Source: Microbispora sp. NBC_01189 (lineage in GTDB: Bacteria; Actinomycetota; Actinomycetes; Streptosporangiales; Streptosporangiaceae). Taken from it: DNA of 64,000 nucleotides. Below, one piece after another: positions 14,667 to 23,017 of this stretch. The stretch is from assembly GCF_036010665.1 (NCBI RefSeq), contig NZ_CP108581.1, positions 2,771,501 through 2,835,500 on the forward strand, read 5' to 3'. The translations under genes and the position numbers were made by a program. Numbering within the stretch: position 1 is the first letter of the stretch; the number at the start of each line of letters is the position of its first letter. The notes under the pieces are model-generated. The model searched no databases. It saw only the letters and a program-made list of their open reading frames with translations, and was not told the origin of the DNA.

Positions 14667-15848
14667 TCACGCCCAGCGGGAGCTGACGGTCTCCGCCAGG
14701 AGCATCTCGGCGACCTCGCGCGGACGGCCGCCGCGGGCGTAGGCGGCCCGCTGCCGCGCGGCCCCCGATCCGTACCGCCGCAGGTGGTCGAGCTGGAGGG
14801 TCAGCGGGGCCCAGTCGCCGTTCTCCTCCAGCATCGGCCGCACGTGCTCCAGCATGCGGTCCACCAGGTGCCAGCCGGGCACGCGGGCGCCGGCGAGCAG
14901 GTCGTACGCCTCGCCCTCCACTCCGTCGTGCGCCGCGCGCCAGAAGGCCGCGCGCAGGAGAGTGTCCTCCACATCGGGGGCGGGCACCCCGGCCCGTACG
15001 TCGCGGAGCGCGGTGGCGGCGAGGCCCCGCACGAGCCCGGCCAGCATCGCGGTCTCGGCGGCGGTCGGGCACACGTCGGCCGCGCGGATCTCCAGCGTCG
15101 GCACATGGTCGGAGAGACGGGCCAGCCAGTAGATCATCCCCCGGTCGAGGATCGCGCCCCCGGTCAGCATCCCGGCGACGAGGCTCTCGTAGTGCCGGCG
15201 CGAGCGGAAGTACGGCGGCGGCTCCGCGCTCGGCCACCGGCCCATGACCATCGCCCGCCAGCTCGCGTGGCCGGTGTCCCTGCCGTCCGCGATCGGCGAG
15301 TTGGCCGTCAGTGCCTGCAGTACGGGCAGCCAGGGCCGCAGGTGGTTGCTGACCCGGAGCGCCTCCTCGCGGTCCCCGAGCCCGACGTGGACGTGGCAGC
15401 CGCAGACCCCCTGGCCCTCCATCACGGCCCCGAACTCGCGGAGCATCGCGTGGTAACGGGGGCACGACGACAGGGGTGGAACGCCGAGGTTGCCGTCCAG
15501 GGCCGTGCCGCACGCGGCCAGCCCCAGGCCCGCGTCCGCGGCGGCGCGGGCGGCGGCCCGGCGCGACTCCACCAGGTCGCCGTGCAGAGCACGCAGCTCG
15601 GTGTGCACGGCGCTGTTGCTCTCCAGTTGGAACCGCGTCAGTTCGAACACCAACCGGCTCGCCGCGGGCCCGGCCAGCCGCGCGTGCACCTCCTCGGCCG
15701 CCGGGACGACCCGTCCGGTGCCGGGGTCCAGGAGAAGGAACTCCTCCTCGACGCCGAGTGTGAGCGCCGCCGGGTCCACGGGTGCCCGGGTGACGGGGGA
15801 AGATCCGTGGACGGTGTCGAACCGGCCCTCCCTTGTCACGTCTGGCAT
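14667..15848 (-). CDS. Glutamate-cysteine ligase 2 family (YbdK-type carboxylate-amine ligase)
   Basis: 393 residues. The GCS2 signature is intact: LGVEEEFLLLDP (about residues 31-42), FELTRFQLESNSAVHTEL, GCHVHVGL, PPYFRSRRHYESLV, EIRAADVCPTA. These proteins make gamma-glutamyl bonds with ATP; the physiological amine in actinomycetes is unclear, since thiol protection uses mycothiol. Start ATG 15848 has GAGAAAG 7 nt upstream, inside a 16-bp tandem duplication. It is convergent with the STAS gene at 14055. Confidence 0.92.
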   Translation of the reverse strand: MPDVTREGRFDTVHGSSPVTRAPVDPAALTLGVEEEFLLLDPGTGRVVPAAEEVHARLAGPAASRLVFELTRFQLESNSAVHTELRALHGDLVESRRAAARAAADAGLGLAACGTALDGNLGVPPLSSCPRYHAMLREFGAVMEGQGVCGCHVHVGLGDREEALRVSNHLRPWLPVLQALTANSPIADGRDTGHASWRAMVMGRWPSAEPPPYFRSRRHYESLVAGMLTGGAILDRGMIYWLARLSDHVPTLEIRAADVCPTAAETAMLAGLVRGLAATALRDVRAGVPAPDVEDTLLRAAFWRAAHDGVEGEAYDLLAGARVPGWHLVDRMLEHVRPMLEENGDWAPLTLQLDHLRRYGSGAARQRAAYARGGRPREVAEMLLAETVSSRWA

Positions 15849-15849
15849 C

Positions 15850-15881
15850 AGTGGTCTTTCTCGGAAGTGGTCTTTCTCGGA
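15850..15881 (-). repeat. 16-bp tandem duplication carrying the ribosome binding site
   Basis: Two identical copies of AGTGGTCTTTCTCGGA abut the start codon of the GCS2 gene. Read on the minus strand each carries a GAGAAAG Shine-Dalgarno-like element, so the duplication offers two candidate sites, only the proximal one at good spacing. Confidence 0.9.
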
Positions 15882-16041
15882 GGAGGGTCCAGTGAATCAG
15901 TCCCCCATTCCCCACGACGATGCCGCGAAAAACCACAAATGCCGTTTCTTGACGCGGGTGGGTACGGCCCTGCCCTGGCGGGCCGCGCCACTAGACTGAC
16001 CGCCTGACCGAGGCCGTCCGGCCCTACCGGTAACCGTCGTA

Positions 16042-16081
16042 TCCGATGCTCACCGTCCGATGCTCACGTCCGATGCTCACG
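16042..16081 (+). repeat. 13-bp tandem repeat x3 upstream of STAS gene
   Basis: TCCGATGCTCACG is repeated three times (the first copy with one extra base) about 60 bp before the STAS start. It may lie in the 5' leader. No known operator matches. Confidence 0.9.
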
Positions 16082-16138
16082 TCCAACGCCCGCAACCGAT
16101 GCCCACGTTTGAGGCCAGCAGCCCGCCGAGGTGTGCCA

Positions 16139-16513
16139 GTGACCGCCGCCGTCGTAGTGACCCCCGTGCCCGCGCACGTCCCCGACCACGTCCTGGTCAT
16201 GGCGCTCCATGGCGCGCTGGACTACACCAACGCCGACCGGCTGCGTGAGGAGCTCACGGCCGCTCTCGGCGAGGGCCACCGCGAGTTGCTCCTCGACCTC
16301 AGCCCGCTGGACTTCTGCGACTCCACCGGGATCCGGATCCTGCTGTCCGTACGCCGGCTTCTGCAGGAGCGGGACGGCGGGGTGACGCTGGCGGGCCTGA
16401 ACTCCCGGCTGGCGCGCATCTTCCGGACCACCGGGCTGATCCACGCGTTCACCGTCGAGCCGGACCTCGCCGAGGCCGTCGGCACGCTGAACACCCGGCC
16501 GGGGTCCGAGTAG
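16139..16513 (+). CDS. STAS-domain anti-anti-sigma factor
   Basis: 124 residues; GTG 16139 is chosen for the GAGG 7 bp upstream (GTG 16133 also possible). The STAS domain has VMALHGALDYTNADRL, LLLDLSPLDFCDSTGIRILL (acceptor Ser about 62) and LARIFRTTGLIHAF. The next gene encodes an RsbW-like kinase about 110 bp downstream on the same strand, so these two are the most likely antagonist-kinase pair in the window. Confidence 0.93.
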   Translation: MTAAVVVTPVPAHVPDHVLVMALHGALDYTNADRLREELTAALGEGHRELLLDLSPLDFCDSTGIRILLSVRRLLQERDGGVTLAGLNSRLARIFRTTGLIHAFTVEPDLAEAVGTLNTRPGSE

Positions 16514-16623
16514 GGCAGGTAGGGGCATCGGAGGGGTCATAAGAAGGTAGCCTCGGTGACGCCGAGGTGAGTGAGCGGTAGAGCCCGGTGAGGGGCGTGG
16601 CAGGGCGGCGTCGAGGAGGACAG

Positions 16624-17112
16624 GTGGTGGACCATCATCGGCAGTGGCCGATAACGGATGACCTCGCGACGTTACGCGACGACATCCAGCGGTTCGCCGG
16701 TCAGGCGGGACTCGCCGGCGCCCGGCTGGACGATCTCGTCATCGCCGCCAACGAGGCCGCGATCAACGTGCTCGAACACGGCGGCGGAGCGGGCACGCTG
16801 GCGATGTCCACCGACGGCGCCGTGATCGCCGTCGATGTGGCCGACGAGGTGGGCACCCTGTCCCCCGCGGCCGTACCCGGACGGCAGCCCACCGGCCGGA
16901 GCGTCCGGGGCTTCGGCCTGTGGCTCATGGGCGAGTTGTGCGACTCCGTGATGATCGAGCAGGTGCCCGGCCGGTCGACGATCCGGCTGTCCATGCATCT
17001 CGACACCGGGCATCTCGACACCGGCCATCTCCACGCCGGGCATCTCGACACCGGCGGCCCGGCCGCCGGAGCGGGCGCCGCTCCCGTACGAGGGAACGCC
17101 GACCCGATCTGA
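16624..17112 (+). CDS. RsbW-like anti-sigma factor serine kinase (HATPase)
   Basis: 162 residues. Start GTG 16624 has GAGGAGGACAG directly upstream. The GHKL ATPase boxes are visible: N-box VIAANEAAINVLEHGG (about 38-53) and G-box RSVRGFGLWLMGELCD (about 93-108). It should bind and inhibit a sigma factor and phosphorylate STAS antagonists. The C-terminal tail has four HLDTG/HLHAG repeats from 15-bp units at 16996-17055, then an Ala/Gly-rich end; the repeats lie outside the fold. Confidence 0.92.
   Translation: MVDHHRQWPITDDLATLRDDIQRFAGQAGLAGARLDDLVIAANEAAINVLEHGGGAGTLAMSTDGAVIAVDVADEVGTLSPAAVPGRQPTGRSVRGFGLWLMGELCDSVMIEQVPGRSTIRLSMHLDTGHLDTGHLHAGHLDTGGPAAGAGAAPVRGNADPI
16996..17055 (+). repeat. 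15-bp in-frame tandem repeat x4
   Basis: The unit CATCTCGACACCGGG is repeated four times with few changes and encodes HLDTG in the C-terminal tail of the RsbW-like kinase. Confidence 0.95.
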
Positions 17113-17246
17113 TCCGGCGGCCGGGCCTTCGGCCGGTCCCGCGTTGACCCTGGTTATCCTCTCGATCCCGTAAACCGGGCCGACGCGACGGACCGAGCGC
17201 CATAACCTGGGGTCCCGCCACCACCTCCTCCAGGGACGCTGGCCGG

Positions 17247-17435
17247 CTACCTGAGGAACGCCCATGACGCGGCGGCAACCGCGATCAGGACGCAGAGGCG
17301 GATGGTCCGGGGCGTGCTGTCGACGACGTCCCGGACCGCTCTGGCCACCTCGCCGACCCACGAGCCGATCTCCGGGTCGTGGAACCGGACTTCCTGACGG
17401 CTTTCCCCGCTTCCGCGGGGTCTGATGGCACTCAT
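17247..17435 (-). CDS. Small tail-anchored membrane protein
   Basis: 62 residues. ATG 17435 is preceded by GGGGGAGGG at good spacing. A charged N-terminal part (VRFHDPEIGSWVGEVARAVRDVVD) is followed by one C-terminal hydrophobic segment (about 44-60, LCVLIAVAAASWAFL), so it is predicted to be tail-anchored with the N-terminus in the cytoplasm. No family recognised. Neighbouring genes give no clue to role. Confidence 0.6.
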   Translation of the reverse strand: MSAIRPRGSGESRQEVRFHDPEIGSWVGEVARAVRDVVDSTPRTIRLCVLIAVAAASWAFLR

Positions 17436-17861
17436 CGGGGCACCCTCCCCCTATGCGCTGTCCGGGCAGCGATCCCCGGACCTTTCCCCGATGGTCACAG
17501 GTGACCCAGCGTGCACGCAACGCACACGAAGCGCATTTGGGGTTCCACACGAAGGGTGACGATCGTGTCACAGTTTGCGAGGAGTTTTCGCCCTGATACA
17601 TCCCGGAAAGCGTGCTTCGCTGTCTGATTTGTCCGCGGCTCTTTCCGGAAATTTGGACCAGCTCGCGACACGCCGTCATTTGTCTCCGCGGACGGCGGCA
17701 GGCGGCAATCCGGGGCGGCACACAGCGACCGCGGAGTTCTCCCCCGGAAGCGCACGGCGACTCCAGAGACGATGTTACCGAATGTGACGGAGTGGTCACG
17801 CACTCCTCGGCGCCCGGCGGGCCGGAAGCCGATCCCGGGCGCAGCCGTCAGCCACCGCACC
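17436..17861. other. Intergenic region without a supported gene
   Basis: 426 bp with several short frames on both strands, none with a ribosome binding site or coding-like composition. It is moderately AT-richer at 17510-17660 and probably carries the promoter for the small membrane protein gene at 17435. Confidence 0.6.
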
Positions 17862-18110
17862 TCAGCCGCCGAGGTCGCGGGCGACGTTCTCCAGGCACCG
17901 GGTCAGCGTCTCGACCCGCTCCTCGGTGACGGGCAGGTCGCCGGCGGCCTCGGGCAGGTCCGCGCGGCGCGCGATCACCAGCGGCCGGTGCCGCTCGTCG
18001 ATCTGGTCGAGCGGCAGCACCAGGCACTCGCCCCGGACGAAGACCAGCGCGACGTCCGGGTCGGCCGACTCCAGCAGCCGTCGTACGCAGTCGGGGTCGA
18101 GCAGCGCCAT
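17862..18110 (-). CDS. Small conserved-looking protein, downstream of epimerase
   Basis: 82 residues. ATG 18110 has a strong GGGAGGAG. It starts 36 bp after the epimerase gene ends on the same strand, so they are probably co-transcribed. Acidic, soluble, no cysteines; it begins LLDPDCVRRLLESADPDVAL and ends in an amphipathic helix (TEERVETLTRCLENVARDL). No function recognised. Confidence 0.7.
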   Translation of the reverse strand: MALLDPDCVRRLLESADPDVALVFVRGECLVLPLDQIDERHRPLVIARRADLPEAAGDLPVTEERVETLTRCLENVARDLGG

Positions 18111-18146
18111 CGCGACTCCTCCCGTACCGGGATCAGCAGGGCGGGT

Positions 18147-19193
18147 TCAGGGCCGGGTGCCCGCGCCGGTCGTCACTTCCTTGATCCGTTGCCGGCCCGA
18201 GTCCGGAGCGAGCGGCGGGGTGCCCATGCCCGCGCCGCGCCGCATTCCCTCCAGCACGGCGCGCAGCGCGTCCACCGCGCTGTGGCGGGGCCGCCAGCCC
18301 AGTTCCTCGCGAGCGCGCGTGATGTCCATGATCGGGATCTGCAGGGCCATCTCCACCAGGCCGGGCGAGGCCGGGATCAGCCGCAGGTGCCAGCCCGCCG
18401 CGACCGCCGTACGCATCAGCGTGGCCGGCACCGGCACCCGCCGCGCGCCGAGAAGGTCCGCGAGCACGGCGGGGTCGACGACCGGGTCGGCGGCGAGGTT
18501 GAACGCGCCCCGCACGTCGCGGGTGAGCGCCAGGCGGAACGCCTCGCCGGCGTCCAGCGAGTGCAGCGCCTGGAACCGCAGGCGGGGCATGTCCGGCACG
18601 AACGGGATCGTCCCCGCCCGCACCAGCCGCCGCGGCAGGAACGGCCCGGCGAACAGCCGCCGCTGCTCGGTCGCCGCCTCCTCCTTGAAGATGAAGCCGG
18701 GGCGCATCCGCACCACCCGGATATCCGGGTGGTCGCGCTCGAAGATGTCGAGCACCCGCTCGACGTACGCCTTCTCGCGGGCGTAGGCGGCGTTCGGCCA
18801 GCCGTGGGTCGGCCAGGACTCGTCGACGGGCGGGTCCTTCGGCCCCGGCGAGTACGCTCCCACGGACGACGAGTGCACGAGGACCGACACCCCGGCTTCG
18901 GCCGCCGCGGCGAAGACGCGCATGCTCCCGATCACATTGGAGTTCCAGGTGGTGACGGGATCGTGAGTGGGCTGGAACAGCCAGGCGAGGTGGACCACGG
19001 CGTCGGCCCGGGCGAAAATCGGGCCGAGGTCGTCCCGGAAGACGTCGGCCGTCCGCCACTCGGTCTTCGCCGGGCGCCAGTCCGGCATCCGCCGGGCCAC
19101 TCCGACGATCGAGGTCACGCTCGACTCGGATTCCAGAGCGGTGAGCACGCTGGTCCCGACGTTCCCGCTCGCGCCAACCACGACAACTCGCAT
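18147..19193 (-). CDS. NAD-dependent epimerase/dehydratase (extended SDR)
   Basis: 348 residues. The N-terminal dinucleotide-binding motif is VVVGASGNVGTSV (about 4-16). The active-site region has VHSSSVGAYSPG with Tyr-x-x-x-Lys as YAREK (about 140). Further motifs are MRPGFIFKEEA and the substrate-domain segment ITRAREELGWRPRHSA. It resembles sugar-nucleotide epimerase/dehydratase-like proteins of unknown substrate. Followed by a small protein gene in the same unit; divergent from the NERD-pseudokinase gene. Confidence 0.9.
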   Translation of the reverse strand: MRVVVVGASGNVGTSVLTALESESSVTSIVGVARRMPDWRPAKTEWRTADVFRDDLGPIFARADAVVHLAWLFQPTHDPVTTWNSNVIGSMRVFAAAAEAGVSVLVHSSSVGAYSPGPKDPPVDESWPTHGWPNAAYAREKAYVERVLDIFERDHPDIRVVRMRPGFIFKEEAATEQRRLFAGPFLPRRLVRAGTIPFVPDMPRLRFQALHSLDAGEAFRLALTRDVRGAFNLAADPVVDPAVLADLLGARRVPVPATLMRTAVAAGWHLRLIPASPGLVEMALQIPIMDITRAREELGWRPRHSAVDALRAVLEGMRRGAGMGTPPLAPDSGRQRIKEVTTGAGTRP

Positions 19194-19411
19194 GAGGCTC
19201 TCCGTTTCCCGACACCCGTCGCGACAAACCGCCCCAAAGGGTGCGATAGCCCCATCCCCGACAGAGTCGCGATCATGCGCCCGTCCGCCTCGGGGATGCG
19301 GGAGCTCCAGATTTCCCCTGGGACAATGCGGGGGAATCAGTGGTGGCGCGGGAATACCGCTACCTAGGAGGATTAAGTTCTCATAGTGGTCAGAGAGGCG
19401 GAACAGCGGAG

Positions 19412-20818
19412 ATGGCTCAGATCGTCGGTGGCGGACGCCCCGTCAATGACGCCGAGCGACGGGTCATCGCCCACCTGCGGGACAACGCCCCTGACGACTG
19501 GCTGCTGCTGCACAACATCGAGGTGCCGCGCGGCGCCGACCTGTTCGAGGTGGACGTGGTCGTGCTGACCGGCCACTCGCTCGTCGTGATCGACGTGAAG
19601 GGCGCCCGGGGCCGGTTCGAGGTGTCGGGCAACCGGTGGTTCCCCCAGCACCGCGAGGCGTTCGGCTCGCCGGTGGCCAAGCTGCGCGGCACCGCGCGGG
19701 CGCTGAAGGGCCTGCTGATCGACGAGCACCGCGAGCTCGAACGGTTGTACGTCGACAACATCGTGGTGCTGACCGCCCCGGGAGCCGTCCTCGTCGACCA
19801 CAGCGGGCGCGACGCCCGGCACGTCACGACGATCGCCGGGCTCGTCCCCATGCTCAGCGACGTGTCCCGGGTCAGGCACGGGTGCAGCCGGGACGCCGCG
19901 CCGTACCGGACCGCGATCATCGAGGCGCTGAACGGGACCGTGCGCCGGCCGACCGCCCCGCCGCGGTTCGGCAACTGGGAGGTCGAGGAGCAGCTTGGCG
20001 GCGACAGCCGCGTCACCGAGTATCGCGCCGTCAACGCGACCGCGCCGACCAGCGGGACCGTGCTGCTGCGCGTCTACCGCGCCGACCCGATGGCCGAGCA
20101 GCAGCGGCGGGTCGCCGAACAGCGCCGCATCGCCAACGCCTACCAGGCGCTCGCCAAGATCCCGCCGCATCCCTGCGTCGTACGCTCGCGGGACTTCTTC
20201 GCCATCGACGACGAGAGCCGGTTCGTGCTCGTGCTCGACGACATCCACGGGCAGGCCCTGCACCTGCATCTGACCGGGCGCGGGCTGGACGTCGGCGCCA
20301 AGCTCGCCGTGCTGGAGGACATGCTGGACGGCCTCGCCCACGTCCACGCCAACAAGGTGATCCACCGGGCGCTCACCCCCGCCTGCGTGCTCGTGGCGGA
20401 CGACGGCAACGCCATGCTGACCGGCTTCGACTACGCCAAGCCCGGCCCGCGCAAGCACACCGTCGCCAACGAGCTCCCCAACATCCTCGACGTCCACTAC
20501 GTCGCCCCCGAGTGCCGGGCGCGGCCCGAACGGATGACTCCCGCCTCGGACGTCTACTCTGCGGGGGTCATCGCCTTCCAGTTGCTGACGGGCGAGCTCC
20601 CCATGCCCGGCATGGACGCCGAGCCGGCCGCCGCGGGCGTCGCCCCGGAGGTCATGGACCTCGTACGGCGGATGCGCGACCTCACGCCCGCCAAGCGTCC
20701 GGACGCCGACTCGGCCCTCGCCGAACTGCGGGACGCCCGGGAGGCGCAGCCCCGGCGGCGGGCGCCGCTCGGCGGCAGGATCCGCGACGCCCTCCGCCGC
20801 CTGCACCCCCGGGCCTGA
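19412..20818 (+). CDS. NERD nuclease-like domain fused to a pseudokinase
   Basis: 468 residues from ATG 19412 (GCGGAG abuts it; GTG 19340 is an in-frame alternative with GGGGGAA). NERD domain about 10-125: NDAERRVIAHLRD, FEVDVVVL, VVIDVKGARGRF, keeping the PD-(D/E)xK-type acid and lysine. Kinase-like domain about 190-445: the Gly loop is weak, the VAIK Lys is replaced (VLLRVY), HRD reads HRALTPACV (no catalytic Asp or Asn) and DFG reads GFD. Later kinase features remain (APECRA, SDVYSAGVIAFQLLTG, KRPDA). It should therefore bind rather than phosphorylate. PglW of BREX also joins NERD and kinase but is far larger and has partner genes absent here. Confidence 0.85.
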   Translation: MAQIVGGGRPVNDAERRVIAHLRDNAPDDWLLLHNIEVPRGADLFEVDVVVLTGHSLVVIDVKGARGRFEVSGNRWFPQHREAFGSPVAKLRGTARALKGLLIDEHRELERLYVDNIVVLTAPGAVLVDHSGRDARHVTTIAGLVPMLSDVSRVRHGCSRDAAPYRTAIIEALNGTVRRPTAPPRFGNWEVEEQLGGDSRVTEYRAVNATAPTSGTVLLRVYRADPMAEQQRRVAEQRRIANAYQALAKIPPHPCVVRSRDFFAIDDESRFVLVLDDIHGQALHLHLTGRGLDVGAKLAVLEDMLDGLAHVHANKVIHRALTPACVLVADDGNAMLTGFDYAKPGPRKHTVANELPNILDVHYVAPECRARPERMTPASDVYSAGVIAFQLLTGELPMPGMDAEPAAAGVAPEVMDLVRRMRDLTPAKRPDADSALAELRDAREAQPRRRAPLGGRIRDALRRLHPRA

Positions 20819-20919
20819 CACCCCGAGATCTCCGGGAGCGCGGCGGGAGGCCGATCGACGGCGATTACGGGACCTTCGTCCCTAACCCGCCGGCGGGCCG
20901 ATCACGCAGGCTGGCAGAC

Positions 20920-21327
20920 ATGAAGCTCGACTCGGCCGGCCTTGAGATTCTCACCGGAGGGGAATGTCTGGACCTGCTGGCCTCCACCCTCATCGGCAGG
21001 ATCGTCTTCACCGACCGGGCCCTCCCCGCCGTCCAGCCCGTCAACTTCTGCCTGCTCGACGGGAAGATCGTCATCCGCACCGCCGCGGGCTCCAAGCTCG
21101 CCGCGGCTGCGCGGAACGCCATCGTCGCCTTCGAGGCCGACGAGTTCGACGCGACGTTCCGTACGGGCTGGTCGGTGACCGCGGTCGGGCACGCCCGCGC
21201 GGTGTCGGAACCCGAGGAGATCGACCGCCTGTCGGCGCTGCCGCTGTCGCCGTGGGTGCCCGGGACCCGCGACCACTTCATCGTGATGGCCCCCGAGCAG
21301 ATCTCCGGCCGCAGGCTCAACCGCTGA
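20920..21327 (+). CDS. Pyridoxamine 5'-phosphate oxidase-like flavin-binding protein
   Basis: 135 residues, a split-barrel protein with the common actinobacterial pattern GRIVFTDRALPAVQPVNF, IVIRTAAGSKLAAA, FEADEFDATFRTGWSVTAVGHA. These small PNPOx-like proteins usually bind FMN or F420, and the substrate is seldom known. It lies 100 bp after the NERD-pseudokinase gene and 29 bp before the kinase-like gene on the same strand, possibly one unit. Confidence 0.88.
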   Translation: MKLDSAGLEILTGGECLDLLASTLIGRIVFTDRALPAVQPVNFCLLDGKIVIRTAAGSKLAAAARNAIVAFEADEFDATFRTGWSVTAVGHARAVSEPEEIDRLSALPLSPWVPGTRDHFIVMAPEQISGRRLNR

Positions 21328-21356
21328 CCGTCGCCGCGCCGCCGGAGGTGACGGTG

Positions 21357-22007
21357 GTGACGGATGATGGACGGGTGCGCGTCCGTCCCGTCTCCCCGTC
21401 CCTGCTCGTGGAGGAACTGGCCGACCTGATCGCCGCGCGGCCGCGCGACGCGTGGGTGCGCGTCGCGGTGGACGGCGCTCCGGCCGCCGGGCCGGGACGG
21501 CTGACCGACGCGCTGGCCGGCCCGCTGCGCCTGCGCGGCCGGGAGGTCCTGCGGGCGCCCGCGTCGGGCTTCCTGCGCCCGGCGTCGTTGCGGCTGGAGT
21601 TCGGCCGGACCGACCCCGACGTGTTCCACGACGAGTGGCTGGACGCGGCCGGCCTCGTCCGCGAGGTGCTGGGACCGCTGGAGCCGGGCGGTACAGGCCG
21701 GGTGCTGCCCTCGCTGTGGGACGGCGCGCGGGACCGGGCCACCCGGGCCGGCTACGTGACGCTGCCGCCGGGCGGGGTGGCGCTGGTGGACGGCGCGCTG
21801 CTGCTCGGCCGCGGCCTGCCGTTCGACCTGACCGTCCACCTGTCCCTGTCACCGGCCGCGCTGGCGCGCCGTACGCCGCCCGAGGAGCACTGGACGCTGC
21901 CCGCCTACGAACGGTACGAACGCGAGACGGGCCCGGCGCGGGCCGCCGACGTGGTGGTCCGCGTCGAGGACCCGCGCCGGCCCGCCGTGGTCACCCGGCC
22001 GGGCTGA
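21357..22007 (+). CDS. Uridine kinase-like protein with degenerate P-loop
   Basis: 216 residues from GTG 21357 (GGAGG 8 bp upstream; GTG 21354 also possible). The arrangement follows small actinobacterial uridine kinase-like proteins: VRVAVDGAPAAGPGRLTDAL where G-x-x-x-x-G-K-T/S is expected, then PASLRLEFG, VFHDEWLDAAGL and ALVDGALLLGRGLPFD. The P-loop lysine and Ser/Thr are replaced by Pro-Gly-Arg, so ATP use is doubtful. It could be a non-catalytic homologue. It ends 50 bp from a convergent gene. Confidence 0.75.
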   Translation: MTDDGRVRVRPVSPSLLVEELADLIAARPRDAWVRVAVDGAPAAGPGRLTDALAGPLRLRGREVLRAPASGFLRPASLRLEFGRTDPDVFHDEWLDAAGLVREVLGPLEPGGTGRVLPSLWDGARDRATRAGYVTLPPGGVALVDGALLLGRGLPFDLTVHLSLSPAALARRTPPEEHWTLPAYERYERETGPARAADVVVRVEDPRRPAVVTRPG

Positions 22008-22057
22008 ACCGGTGGCCGCGGCCGGGTGAGGTCTTGCCCTGAGATGGACCTGCTCCG

Positions 22058-22810
22058 CTACAGCAGGCCGCCCAGGCTCAGGGGTAGTCCCAGTCCGGCA
22101 CCCAGACCGAGCGTGGCCCCCAGGCCGAGCGTGACCCCCAGCAAGGGGGTGTCGTCCTGAGATCCCGCGGCGCAGCAGGTGGTGCAGGGGCAGGGGTGGC
22201 CGGGCGGCGGGTCGGACGGCGGGTTGACCGGAGTGCCGGGCGGAGTACCAGGCGGTGTCCCCGGGCGGTTCGGGTTGCGGGGAACGTCCACGACGTTCTT
22301 CTCCGGAGGCACGACCTTCTCCGGGGGCACGACGACCTCCGGGACGTCGGGCGCCGGAAGCCACTCCGGCGTCGGGAGGATCGGTGTGTCCTCGCTCTCC
22401 GGCGTGTTCCACACGGGCGCCGGGGTCCACCCGGGGCCGTTGCCGATCACCGGCCCGCCGGGGCCCTGCTGGTTGTACGGCGGGACTCCCGGACTGTTCG
22501 GCCCGGTCGTGCCGGGTGTGACGGCCGGAGGGAGGTTCGGTCGCGGCTGCTGGGGCTGCGGCTCCCGCTGGTGGGGACGCTGCCGCTCCGGCGGCCGCTG
22601 CTTGTGCGCACGCTTGACGTGCCGGGGGTGGCGGGGGTGGCGGGCGGCCGGGTGGACGCTGACGACGGGTCGCCGCACCGTGATGGGCACCCCGTCTCCC
22701 GGCGCCGCCTGAGCCGGAGCGGCGGCGACGACGGCGCCCAGAACCACGAACCCTCCGGTGAATACGGCGCCCACTCTGACCGCCACACGCATGCCCATGC
22801 AGTTCTTCAA
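22058..22810 (-). CDS. Secreted Pro-rich protein with Cys cluster and Gly/Leu tail
   Basis: 250 residues. TTG 22810 has GAGGAAG at good spacing; ATG 22798 and 22792 are alternatives. Signal peptide (VGAVFTGGFVVLGAVVAAAPAQA), a basic Pro/His/Arg/Gln-rich region, a long Pro-rich spacer with VVPPEK and GTPPGTP repeats, then a cysteine cluster (HPCPCTTCC) directly before a C-terminal hydrophobic Gly/Leu segment (VTLGLGATLGLGAGLGLPL). This layout suggests a wall-spanning surface protein. The downstream-strand neighbour at 23018 has the same architecture. No sortase motif seen. Function unknown. Confidence 0.7.
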   Translation of the reverse strand: MKNCMGMRVAVRVGAVFTGGFVVLGAVVAAAPAQAAPGDGVPITVRRPVVSVHPAARHPRHPRHVKRAHKQRPPERQRPHQREPQPQQPRPNLPPAVTPGTTGPNSPGVPPYNQQGPGGPVIGNGPGWTPAPVWNTPESEDTPILPTPEWLPAPDVPEVVVPPEKVVPPEKNVVDVPRNPNRPGTPPGTPPGTPVNPPSDPPPGHPCPCTTCCAAGSQDDTPLLGVTLGLGATLGLGAGLGLPLSLGGLL

Positions 22811-23017
22811 CTCTTCTTCCTCGCAGTGACGATGTCCGAGCCATTTCCTGGCCGGTCAGGTGACATCGGGCGCGATCCGGTCAACCGCACGCACTCGCCG
22901 CTTCTCCGATACGCGGAGCCGGAATGGCGGCGTGGCCGGGGCGGAATTCCACCGGCCGATTACCGGGACCGGCGTCGCGACGGCCGTGCCGCGCAATCGC
23001 CGATCCCGGTCTCCCAC

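Noticed and set aside
17113..17140. Hairpin after the RsbW-like gene as terminator
   Set aside because: Only a 5-bp GGCCG/CGGCC stem with imperfect extension; too weak to annotate.
19412..20818. BREX PglW
   Set aside because: Too short, kinase residues lost, and no PglX, PglZ or BrxC-like neighbours.
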